NCBI GenBank assembly: GCA_019242065.1
Contig: JAFAWJ010000624.1
Span: forward strand, 1 to 7,855
Length of the DNA stretch: 7,855 nucleotides
Reading direction: 5' to 3'
From: Chloroflexota bacterium
GTDB lineage: Bacteria; Chloroflexota; UBA6077; CF-72
This document shows, piece by piece, positions 1 through 6,132 of this stretch; position 1 is the first letter of the stretch; each line of letters begins with the position of its first letter. The position numbers were made by a program, and so were the translations under genes. Below the pieces are notes generated by a model. The model searched no databases. It saw nothing but the letters and a program-made list of their open reading frames with translations, and was not told where the DNA came from.

Positions 1-379
1 TGCTCTCGTCGATCAGCCGCTGGTTGGTCTGGTTGAGCTGGTCCTGCGTTTCGCCCGGCGGCCGAATATAGATGGATGGCACGACCTCGGCGTTGCCAGT
101 CAGCCGCGCGTGCAGGACTTCGGCCCAACTGGCTTCGGTCTCGTAAACCGCGGTGAAGGCCATGTGGCCCATTGGCTGCTGATGGTCGGGCGGGATGCTC
201 AACCGCGGGGTAGGCGCCGATTGTGTCGGCTGGGTGCCGACGTCGTACGTGCCGCCCGGGGTAATGACGAAGTACGGACTGGTTGCGCCCAGCGGCGCCA
301 CAATCAGCACGCCCACCAGCAAGGCGATGCCGACCACATCTCTGACCACGTGTTGTCTGCTCGGGACTCCGCGGCGCAC
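1..379 (-). CDS. YlbL-like membrane-anchored PDZ / Lon-S16 protease family protein, N-terminal part (runs off the left edge)
   Basis: Reading the minus strand from about 379 gives some 126 codons open to the window edge. A short basic N-terminus is followed by one hydrophobic segment (VVGIALLVGVLIVAPLG), then SPYFVITPGGTYDV. After a variable linker comes a block with AFTAVYETEASWAEVLHARL and, further on, IRPPGETQDQLNQ. This order (signal anchor, 'PYYV.PGG', 'T.V....A', 'GET...Y') is that of the B. subtilis YlbL family, whose C-terminus carries a PDZ domain and a Lon-type S16 Ser/Lys protease domain outside the membrane. Both domains would lie left of the window, so the catalytic dyad cannot be checked. 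The start is uncertain: GTG at 379 gives a compact basic leader, but GTG codons at 349 and 337 are also in frame, and no clear Shine-Dalgarno sequence precedes any of them. The gene is divergent from yajQ. The family call rests on motif recall, not on an alignment. Confidence 0.72.
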   Translation of the reverse strand, partial: MRRGVPSRQHVVRDVVGIALLVGVLIVAPLGATSPYFVITPGGTYDVGTQPTQSAPTPRLSIPPDHQQPMGHMAFTAVYETEASWAEVLHARLTGNAEVVPSIYIRPPGETQDQLNQTNQRLIDES

Positions 380-430
380 AGTCCGGGCGCCACTGTTTCT
401 GTCGAGCCGTAATCGTATCCTTTGACCGGC

Positions 431-937
431 ATGGCTGCCGGAGAATCCTCGTTCGACGTGGTCTCGCAGTTTGATCGGCAAGAGCTGGTCAATGCGGTGG
501 ACCAGGCGCTGCGCGAGGTGCGCACGCGATATGACCTGAAGGACTCGGGGACGACGATCGTTCTCGAGGAAACCGAGATCAAGCTGCACAGCGCCAGTGA
601 GATGACGCTCGAGGCGACGCGCGACGTGCTGCTGCAGAAGGCGGTGCGGCGCCAGCTGTCGCCGAAGATCTTCGACTATGGCAAGGTTGAGGAGGCCTCG
701 CGCGGCACCGTGCGGCAGACCGCTGCGCTGCGGCGCGGGCTGTCGCAGGACCTGTGTCGTGAGATCACCCGGTTGCTACGGGATCGGCTGCCCAAGCTGA
801 AGACGCAGATCCAGGGTGACGCCGTGCGGGTCACGGGGAAGAGTAAAGACGAGCTGCAAGGGGCGATCGCGCTGCTGAAAAAGACAGAGGCCGACCGCGA
901 GTGGCCCGTGCCGCTGCAGTTCGTGAACTATCGATAA
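431..937 (+). CDS. yajQ: YajQ family nucleotide-binding protein
   Basis: A complete 168-residue cytoplasmic protein, matching the usual length of about 160. It opens with SSFDVVSQFDRQELVNAVDQ, equivalent to the 'SFDIVSE.D..E..NAVDQ' opening of the family. Near residues 131-148 it has QIQGDAVRVTGKSKDELQ, the family signature, and it ends with PLQFVNYR, like the usual 'Q F.NFR' C-terminus. YajQ has two ferredoxin-like folds and binds nucleotides or RNA. In Xanthomonas a member binds cyclic-di-GMP and acts as an effector on transcription factors; that role is known for the family and is not visible here. ATG at 431 is preferred, giving only four to seven residues before the conserved SFDVVS. An in-frame TTG at 422 is possible. 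No clear Shine-Dalgarno sequence lies upstream, so translation may be leaderless. The stop lies 6 bases from the stop of the convergent gene. Confidence 0.95.
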   Translation: MAAGESSFDVVSQFDRQELVNAVDQALREVRTRYDLKDSGTTIVLEETEIKLHSASEMTLEATRDVLLQKAVRRQLSPKIFDYGKVEEASRGTVRQTAALRRGLSQDLCREITRLLRDRLPKLKTQIQGDAVRVTGKSKDELQGAIALLKKTEADREWPVPLQFVNYR

Positions 938-943
938 CGAGTT

Positions 944-3244
944 TCAGTCGGTGACCGGGGGCGGCCCGGTGAATGTACTCAGGTCGGGCGGGTCAGGTGG
1001 GATCGTCTGACTCTGGAAGTACTCCAGGATCGGATGATCGTCGGTCAGCACCGGCCCGCCGTTGCCGACATAGGTGTGCACCTGGGCATCCGTCCCACGG
1101 AACTGGGCCAGCACGTCCTGCGCATGGTTGAAGCCGACCTCCGCCAGGCTCGCCCGCGCCGACGGATCGGCCAGGCGCGCCTCCAGCTCTGAACGACTGA
1201 GTACCAGCGGCGAGTTCGAGCCGATCAGCAAGTCACCTCCCAGCCACAACGTCGCGTGGGGAAACGCCTGCAGGAAGGTGCGGATGATCAGCGAGTGTTC
1301 GAACGCCGTGCCTGGCGAGACCCACTGGACCATGATCCCGTTGGGCGACAAGGAGCGCGCCACGAGCGAGAAGTACTCGACGGAATACAGGTTCGTCGCC
1401 CCCGCGTCATACGGGTGGACCACGTCGGCGGTGACCACGTCGTACGGCTGGCGGTTGCGCAGCAGGAAATTTCGGCCGTCGTCAATGATCAGGTTGACGT
1501 TGGGTTGGGAAAGAACATTCGCATTCGCAACAGCAAAAAAGGGCGCCGCCGCGACCACGCTTGGCGACAGCTCGACCACGTCGATGTGCGCACCCGCGTG
1601 CTGCGCCAGCGCACCTGGCGTGGCGCCGGCCCCCAGTCCGACCACCAGCACCCGCGGAGTCCGCGACGGCGCCAGGAGCGCGGCCAGGTGGCCCATGACG
1701 CGGTGGTAACGGACCAGATCGGGCGAGTCGTTGGTCTGCCCACGACTGTTAGTAAAGAGCGTCTGCATGCCGCTGGCGTCGCGCCCAACGCTGACCGTGT
1801 TTTCCAGCCCCTCCCAGTAGGCGAGGAGCTGCTGGTCGGGGAAGTGCTCGTGGAAGACCACCTCGTGAATGGGGGCCATGAGCGCGCCGCCGGCGATCAC
1901 CGCCGCACCCGCCAGGCCGCAGATCGCGGCGGCGGCGCGCTGGCCGACGCTCATCAGCAACGTCACGCCGAGGCCGACGTTGGCCGCGGCCAGCAGCAGG
2001 AGGCTGTGATGGGCTCCCAGCAGTGGCACCAGGACGAAGCCGGCGGCCAGGGAGCCGACGATCGCGCCCGCCACGTTGCCGGCGTACACGCCGCCAAGTT
2101 TTCGGCCCAGCCCGCTGCCGGTGCCCGCTGCCCACAAGCGCGCCGCGACGGGGAACGTGGCGCCCATCAGCAGCGCGGCGGGCAGCACGGTGAGGACGCA
2201 CAGCATGGCCATCAGGCGCAGGTCGGTGCGGACAAAGCGGATGAAAAGCGGGTTGCCGCCATCGCGCAGGGCGTTCAGGCCCGTGTAGGCGCCGGCGAAG
2301 GCGGCCAGGGCCAGGACGGCGGCCAGGCCGATGCCGAGTTCCAGGAGGCCAAAGGCGATCGTGGTCGTGCGGGTGGCAGGCCGCCACCTGACGAGCGCGC
2401 CGCCGAGGGCGCCGCCGATCGCAATGCCCGCGAGCACGGTGGCCAGCATCAGGACGAAGCCGTAGATGCTGGCGTCGAAGAGCACGGCCAGAATGCGGGA
2501 CCAGACAACTTCATAAGCGAGGCTGATGCCGCCCGAGATCGCAAACGCAATGAGCGGCACGCGCGATCGCTGCCGCTGCGCCGCCGCCGCCGCGGGTTCT
2601 ACAGCGCGGTACTCACCAGACTCGACGTTCGTCACTCGGAGCGAGAGGAGCAGCGCCCCTATACCTGCTACCGCGTTGGCGCCCGCCGCCAGGGTGATCG
2701 TCTCGGTGAGTCCTACCGCACCGATCAGCACCAGACCTGAGGCCAGACAGCCGACAATGGCGCCTGCCGTATTGGTCGCATACAGCAGCCCCATCGCCCA
2801 CGCGTCGCCGCGGGTGCGATCCGCCTCCACCGCCCGCACCGCGCGCACGCCGCGCACCGCCAGCGGCAGCGTCGCGCCCATCAGCGCGGTGGGCACCAGC
2901 AGCACCAGAAAGGCCAGCACAGCGCGGAGTGAGCCTGCGACGAAGGGCGCCTGCGACGGGTCCACCACCTGGGCCGCACTCGCGTACACCTCCTGGAGCA
3001 CGCGAAACGCCCACGGCGTCAGCAGCGCCGTCGCGCCGACGGCCAACTCGACGCAGCCGTACAGTCGCAACGGCCGCGCCACGCTGTCGGCGCGCCGACC
3101 GCCGATCAGGCTGCCGATGGCCAGGCCGCCCATAAACGCGGCCAGCACCGTGCTGATGGCGTAGATCGTGACGCCGAAGGCCAGCCCCAGCAGCCGCACC
3201 CAGGCGACCTGGTACACGAGCCCCGCGGCGCCCGAGGCGAACAA
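944..3244 (-). CDS. Fused polytopic membrane protein / spermidine synthase-like (MFS-SpeE fusion type) protein
   Basis: At least 766 residues, counted from TTG at 3244. Residues 1-455 are mostly hydrophobic, with many membrane segments in two similar halves: residues 2-179 resemble 234-411, sharing GLVYQVAWVRLLG / SLAYEVVWSRILA, LMGATLPLA / LMGATFPVA and NTAGAIVGCLASG / NVAGAIVGSLAAG. Residues about 475-740 form a spermidine-synthase-like Rossmann methyltransferase fold, with a beta segment (YWEGLENTVSV), motif I RVLVVGLGAG (531-540), DVVELSP (555-561), DDGRNFLL (588-595) and YDVVTADVVHP (601-611). The C-terminus is Pro-rich. The usual GGGDG Asp is Ala539 and the second Asp of the DxxDP motif is His610, so true aminopropyl transfer to putrescine is doubtful. 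The start is also uncertain: the frame stays open to the flotillin stop at 3373-3371, and the hydrophobic run AAITAIVAGLLFASG begins upstream of TTG3244. A CTG at 3349 with AAGGTG five bases before it is an alternative. Probably co-transcribed with the flotillin gene. The substrate is unknown. Confidence 0.85.
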   Translation of the reverse strand: MFASGAAGLVYQVAWVRLLGLAFGVTIYAISTVLAAFMGGLAIGSLIGGRRADSVARPLRLYGCVELAVGATALLTPWAFRVLQEVYASAAQVVDPSQAPFVAGSLRAVLAFLVLLVPTALMGATLPLAVRGVRAVRAVEADRTRGDAWAMGLLYATNTAGAIVGCLASGLVLIGAVGLTETITLAAGANAVAGIGALLLSLRVTNVESGEYRAVEPAAAAAQRQRSRVPLIAFAISGGISLAYEVVWSRILAVLFDASIYGFVLMLATVLAGIAIGGALGGALVRWRPATRTTTIAFGLLELGIGLAAVLALAAFAGAYTGLNALRDGGNPLFIRFVRTDLRLMAMLCVLTVLPAALLMGATFPVAARLWAAGTGSGLGRKLGGVYAGNVAGAIVGSLAAGFVLVPLLGAHHSLLLLAAANVGLGVTLLMSVGQRAAAAICGLAGAAVIAGGALMAPIHEVVFHEHFPDQQLLAYWEGLENTVSVGRDASGMQTLFTNSRGQTNDSPDLVRYHRVMGHLAALLAPSRTPRVLVVGLGAGATPGALAQHAGAHIDVVELSPSVVAAAPFFAVANANVLSQPNVNLIIDDGRNFLLRNRQPYDVVTADVVHPYDAGATNLYSVEYFSLVARSLSPNGIMVQWVSPGTAFEHSLIIRTFLQAFPHATLWLGGDLLIGSNSPLVLSRSELEARLADPSARASLAEVGFNHAQDVLAQFRGTDAQVHTYVGNGGPVLTDDHPILEYFQSQTIPPDPPDLSTFTGPPPVTD
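954..970. terminator. Possible bidirectional hairpin between convergent yajQ and the spermidine-synthase-like gene
   Basis: ACCGGG at 954-959 and CCCGGT at 965-970 form a perfect 6-bp GC-rich stem with a 5-base loop, starting 17 bases after the yajQ stop. It lies inside the last codons of the opposing gene, in the Pro-rich tail. There is no T-tract on either side, so it is not a standard intrinsic terminator. The position between two convergent stops is the only support; it may be a chance result of GC-rich coding sequence. Confidence 0.2.
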
Positions 3245-3297
3245 AAGCCCCGCGACGATCGCCGTGATCGCCGCGGAGCTTCGAGGTTCGGTCGCAC

Positions 3298-3327
3298 GCG
3301 CCGCGAGTCGAACATCGCTCGCGGCGC
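3298..3327 (-). promoter_or_regulatory. Perfect 10-bp inverted repeat (hairpin) at the 5' end of the spermidine-synthase-like gene
   Basis: GCGCCGCGAG at 3298-3307 is the exact reverse complement of CTCGCGGCGC at 3318-3327, with a 10-base spacer in which CGA (3309-3311) can also pair with TCG (3315-3317). It lies between the flotillin stop (3371) and the first normal start codon of the next gene (TTG 3244). On the minus-strand transcript no U-tract follows, so it is not a standard terminator. It could attenuate, stabilise a processed mRNA end or mask a start. If translation begins upstream at 3349, it is instead an early coding hairpin. The pairing is seen directly; any function is inferred. 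Confidence 0.4.
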
Positions 3328-3370
3328 CCTGCGCGATGAAGGTACTCAGTCGGTCACCTTCGGCAGGAGA

Positions 3371-4855
3371 TCAATCCCTTCCGTTCGATGACGTCTTCGC
3401 CGGCACATCCAGCGTCGTCGTCGGGGCCGCCGGCGGGACATCTCGCGGCGCGGCGGCGGCCGGCGCGGCGTCGAGCGCCCGCAGCCGCTGCATCAGATCC
3501 GACACCTTCTGACCGGTCAGTGTCTCGAACAGCTCTGGCACTTGCGCCACCATTTTCGCGACTTCGCCCGTCAACTGCGAGACACCCGCGTTGTGGCCAT
3601 CGCCCGTGGACACCACGGTGATCCGATCCACGCTGGCCAGCGACTGCGACAGCGCACGCACCACTTCAGGCATGCCGCTGATGAGCTTGTCGAGGACGGC
3701 CGCCTGGCTGTACTCCTGGTACGCCTCGGCCCGCTGGTGCATGGCGTCGGCTTCGGCCTGGCCCTTGGCACGAACGATCTCCGCTTCGGCGGAACCTTGC
3801 AGCCGGGTGGCCTCCGCCTGGCCAGCCGCCTCGGTGGCCAGCTTGGTGCGCTGCGCCTCGGCCATCATCTGGATGCGCTGGCGCTCGGCGTCCGCCGGTT
3901 TGGTGACGGTCGCTTCGAGCTCGAGCACGCGCCGCTGGACTTCGAGCTCCTGGACCCGAATTTGCTCCTGGCGCTGGACCTGCTCGACCCTGACCTGCTC
4001 GGCCACGACCTTCTGCTGGGCCTGGTTGGCGGCGATGTCGTAGGCCTTCTCCGCGCCCGCCCGCTGCGTACGCACCGAGGCTTCGTATTCGGCCTTTTTG
4101 ACCTCGAGGTCCCGCGTCGCCTCGGCTTGCTTGGCTTCGGAGGCCGTCTGGGCAATGACGCGCTCCTGGTCGGCGCCTGCCTGGGCCACGGCGGCCTCGC
4201 GCATCGCCATCGCGCGACGAATCGCCGTGTCCCGCTCGGCCTCGGCCTGCGCGATGTCGGCCTCACGCTTGACCCGGGCGATATCCGGGCGACCCATGTT
4301 GTTGATGTAGTCGTTCTCGTCGATGACCTTCTTGATCGTGAAGGAAACGACTTCCAGGCCCATCTTGGTCAGGTCGTCGGACACGCTGTCACGGACGCGG
4401 CCCGCGACGATCTCGGGCTCCTTGACGATCTCTTCGACCTTCAGCAAACCCACGATGCCGCGCAGGTGACCTTCCATCACCAGCCGCAGCAGCGCCTCAC
4501 GTTCGGCGGGCGGCTTGGTCAGGAACTGCTCGGAGGCGGTGCGAATGCTGAGCGGGTCGGATTTGACTTTGATCTGCGAGACGGCCTCGACCGCCACTGC
4601 CACGCCTTGCGACGTGTACAGCTGCTGTTCGGGGGCCACGTCAAAGGACATGAGCTCCAGCGACAGCTCTTGAAAGCTCTGGAACAGCGGCCAGACGACT
4701 TTGCCGCCGCCAGTCACGATATGCGTCCCGCCCCAGCCGTAGACGATCAGCGCACGGTTGGGGCCCACGCGCCGAAACAGGTTGCCGACGATCCACATCA
4801 TCAGCAGCACCGCGACCACTGCCGCGAAGACGACAGCACCCAGTAGGAAGTCCAT
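3371..4855 (-). CDS. floT: Flotillin family protein (FloT/YuaG/YqiK type)
   Basis: A 494-residue protein, close to B. subtilis FloT/YuaG (about 509). Residues 4-24 are one N-terminal membrane segment. Residues about 28-190 are the SPFH/PHB domain, with RVGPNRALIVYGWGG, GGGKVVWPLFQ, VAVEAVSQIKV, EIVAGRVRDSVSDDL and GLEVVSFTIKKVIDENDYI. Residues about 190-385 are the flotillin coiled coil, very rich in Ala/Glu/Gln/Arg, with repeated AEAE-type stretches and a terminal QGSAEAEIVRAKGQAEADA. Residues 386-460 form the C-terminal oligomerisation region (LDKLISGMPEVVRAL), followed by an Ala/Pro-rich tail. Flotillins assemble into multimers that organise fluid or ordered membrane patches, affecting secretion, division and signalling. 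The ATG at 4855 has AAGGA five bases upstream, overlapping the stop of the NfeD-like gene, so translational coupling is likely. The NfeD plus flotillin order matches yuaF-floT of Bacillus and yqiJ-yqiK of E. coli. Identification is firm; the symbol reflects family and context. Confidence 0.95.
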   Translation of the reverse strand: MDFLLGAVVFAAVVAVLLMMWIVGNLFRRVGPNRALIVYGWGGTHIVTGGGKVVWPLFQSFQELSLELMSFDVAPEQQLYTSQGVAVAVEAVSQIKVKSDPLSIRTASEQFLTKPPAEREALLRLVMEGHLRGIVGLLKVEEIVKEPEIVAGRVRDSVSDDLTKMGLEVVSFTIKKVIDENDYINNMGRPDIARVKREADIAQAEAERDTAIRRAMAMREAAVAQAGADQERVIAQTASEAKQAEATRDLEVKKAEYEASVRTQRAGAEKAYDIAANQAQQKVVAEQVRVEQVQRQEQIRVQELEVQRRVLELEATVTKPADAERQRIQMMAEAQRTKLATEAAGQAEATRLQGSAEAEIVRAKGQAEADAMHQRAEAYQEYSQAAVLDKLISGMPEVVRALSQSLASVDRITVVSTGDGHNAGVSQLTGEVAKMVAQVPELFETLTGQKVSDLMQRLRALDAAPAAAAPRDVPPAAPTTTLDVPAKTSSNGRD

Positions 4856-4860
4856 GCGTG

Positions 4861-4866
4861 TCCTTA
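4861..4866 (-). promoter_or_regulatory. Shine-Dalgarno of the flotillin gene overlapping the NfeD-like stop codon
   Basis: On the minus strand the sequence reads TAAGGA from 4866 to 4861. The TAA is the stop of the NfeD-like gene, and AAGGA is a good ribosome binding site five bases from the flotillin ATG. Sharing these bases points to coupled translation of the two partners from one mRNA. Confidence 0.7.
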
Positions 4867-5481
4867 AGCCTCTTTCTTCTCGAGGGGAGCGGTCAACGAT
4901 TCCCGCTCCGCCAGGAATTCAACCCAGGGTTCGACCGTGGCAAAGCCATCGGCGTAGCTGGTAATGACCACTTCTGTACCGCGAGGGATCGGCTGGCTGC
5001 GTACACGTGCACGCGCGGCCTCACTTCGCCGCGAGCCAGCCTTCTGGAAGAGAATTTCGCCCGTTCCTCCCGCGGGGATGCCGACGCTGACCTCGCCGAC
5101 GGTGCCCTCCAGTCGGTAGTCGTCAGGGTTCATCTCGACTTCACCCTTGAGCACCAGACCCAGGAAGCGGGCGATCAGATACCAGCCCAGCGCGCCGACG
5201 GCCAGGGCGCCGATGATGGCGACCGGTAGCGCCCAGTCGCCGAGGCGGGTGAGGAGGTAGCCGGCCGCGCCGAACCAGGTCAGTCCGCCGACGAGCGACG
5301 AGGCGTTGAGCAGCGGCAGCTGGTCGCCGTGGGCCTCCGCGTTGGAGGCGTGTCCGGCGTGGCCGACGTGATGGCCCGGTGCATGGCCGAGGTGCCCGCC
5401 GATATGAACCGAGCCGAGCACGAGGGAGAGCAGGGTGAAGAGCAGTCCGAAGACGAAACAGGCGAGAAAGAAGGTTTCCAT
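4864..5481 (-). CDS. NfeD/YuaF-like membrane protein with C-terminal OB-fold, flotillin partner
   Basis: A 205-residue protein. Residues 3-25 are a membrane segment (FFLACFVFGLLFTLLSLVLG), followed by a His-rich loop at 26-51 with eight histidines (26, 30, 33, 37, 38, 41, 44, 51). Two further membrane segments follow, about 60-80 and 84-107. The C-terminal domain, about 115-195, has the NfeD OB-fold pattern: LEGTVGEVSVGIPAGGTGEI, a middle 'AARARV' strand, IPRGTEVVITSYADGFATVEP. Short NfeD proteins of this type lack the ClpP-like protease half and are found with flotillins; B. subtilis YuaF is the model. ATG at 5481 was chosen because it starts directly on the first membrane segment. The frame stays open far upstream, but that stretch runs antisense to the GtrA gene and has no family resemblance. 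The Shine-Dalgarno is weak. First gene of the minus-strand cluster, 8 bases before flotillin, with a candidate promoter at 5509-5537. Confidence 0.88.
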   Translation of the reverse strand: METFFLACFVFGLLFTLLSLVLGSVHIGGHLGHAPGHHVGHAGHASNAEAHGDQLPLLNASSLVGGLTWFGAAGYLLTRLGDWALPVAIIGALAVGALGWYLIARFLGLVLKGEVEMNPDDYRLEGTVGEVSVGIPAGGTGEILFQKAGSRRSEAARARVRSQPIPRGTEVVITSYADGFATVEPWVEFLAERESLTAPLEKKEA

Positions 5482-5508
5482 ATAAGCCTGTCCGATGTAA
5501 TGGTTGGT

Positions 5509-5537
5509 GGTGTACCTCTCGTCCCGAAGGGTGTCAA
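5509..5537 (-). promoter_or_regulatory. Candidate sigma-70-type promoter for the NfeD-flotillin cluster
   Basis: The minus strand has an exact TTGACA at 5537-5532, a 17-base spacer, and TACACC at 5514-5509 as a -10 (3 of 6 matches to TATAAT). Transcription would begin near 5502, leaving a leader of about 20 bases before the ATG at 5481. The -35 and spacing are good and the -10 is poor, so this is a reasonable candidate only. Confidence 0.4.
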
Positions 5538-5544
5538 TGAAGCG

Positions 5545-5578
5545 ACGTAAGCCAGCCTGAGAAAGTTGCGGCTTGCGT
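5545..5578 (+). promoter_or_regulatory. Imperfect inverted repeat in the divergent intergenic region
   Basis: ACGTAAGCC at 5545-5553 pairs with GGCTTGCGT at 5570-5578 over 9 positions, one of them a G-U wobble in plus-strand RNA, around a 16-base spacer. It lies just upstream of the candidate -35 of the minus-strand cluster and 75 bases before the GtrA start. It could be an operator for either direction or a hairpin in the GtrA leader. No known operator consensus was recognised. Confidence 0.25.
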
Positions 5579-5618
5579 GCGTCGAGCTCTAAACGCCAGG
5601 GGTGTGCGGGATTCGGGG

Positions 5619-5642
5619 GCTGATAGCTAACGGCTGACAGCT
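5619..5642. repeat. Two near-identical 10-base units GCTGAYAGCT
   Basis: GCTGATAGCT at 5619-5628 and GCTGACAGCT at 5633-5642 are direct repeats 14 bases apart, each beginning GC and ending AGCT. They lie 10 bases before the GtrA ATG. Short arrays of GCTGAYAGCT-like units occur between genes in various high-GC genomes, so this may be the remnant of such an array or a small paired operator. Only two copies are visible. Confidence 0.35.
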
Positions 5643-5652
5643 TTCGTGTGCC

Positions 5653-6132
5653 ATGCTTCGGCTTGCAATGTGGCAGCGGCGCCGGGTGGTGCGCTGGGTC
5701 CTGCTGGGCATCTGCGCCAGCTTGCTCGAACTCGCTCTGCTCAAGCTGCTCTTCGAAGAGCTCCATTGGGCACTGCCCGTCGCCACCGTGGTCGCCGCCG
5801 AAGTCCTGATCCTCGGCAAGTTCCTGGTCAACGACCGCTTCGTCTTCGGCCACGCCTGGCCGACGCTGACCCGTTTGCTGCGCTACCACGGCGCCTCGGC
5901 CGGCGCCCTGATCGTCTACTGGCTGGTCCTCAACGGACTGAGCCTGTTCGCGGGCGTCCCCTACGTGGCCGCGTTCGTCGTCGGCACCACCGCCGCGTTC
6001 ACCTGGAGCCTGATAACCAATTTCGTCTGGGTCTGGGAGCAGCATAATTCGCCCAAGGGCCCAACCGGCTATGCACAGCCACAGCCACAGCCACACCGAT
6101 TCCCCACGCGAAAGCTCAGCGGCGGCGAGTGA
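5653..6132 (+). CDS. GtrA-like integral membrane protein
   Basis: A 159-residue protein with four predicted membrane segments at about residues 13-35, 40-58, 78-100 and 104-124. The basic N-terminus before the first segment, the NDRFVF motif after the second (residues 60-65) and the closing NFVWVW (123-128) are typical of the GtrA family (PF04138). Members are small four-helix membrane proteins linked to the movement of polyprenyl-linked sugars in cell-surface polysaccharide or teichoic acid glycosylation; no glycosyltransferase gene is next to it here, so the substrate cannot be inferred. The last 30 or so residues, including a QPQPQP stretch, lie beyond the family domain and overlap the start of the CDF gene in another frame. 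ATG at 5653 is used; ATG at 5668 is an alternative. No Shine-Dalgarno is evident. Probably the first gene of a plus-strand transcript with the CDF and YoaK genes. Confidence 0.85.
   Translation: MLRLAMWQRRRVVRWVLLGICASLLELALLKLLFEELHWALPVATVVAAEVLILGKFLVNDRFVFGHAWPTLTRLLRYHGASAGALIVYWLVLNGLSLFAGVPYVAAFVVGTTAAFTWSLITNFVWVWEQHNSPKGPTGYAQPQPQPHRFPTRKLSGGE

Noticed and set aside
110..425. Short plus-strand open frames upstream of yajQ
   Set aside because: They are antisense to the YlbL-like coding sequence, whose minus-strand translation carries recognisable family motifs; the plus-strand translations do not.
1256..2740. A 494-codon plus-strand open frame
   Set aside because: It is antisense to the spermidine-synthase-like gene, has a low-complexity Ala/Gly/Gln/Arg/His composition typical of a GC-rich shadow frame, and shows no family motif.
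3349..3373. Flotillin and the spermidine-synthase-like protein as one fused protein through readthrough of TGA
   Set aside because: They share a frame across a single TGA, but flotillin ends with a normal Ala/Pro-rich tail and the linker has its own Shine-Dalgarno-like AAGGTG. Readthrough is less likely than separate genes.
3542..4846. A 434-codon plus-strand open frame opposite flotillin
   Set aside because: Its repetitive Leu/Gly/Asp-rich sequence mirrors the Ala/Glu-rich coiled coil read backwards; the minus-strand protein has clear SPFH and flotillin motifs.
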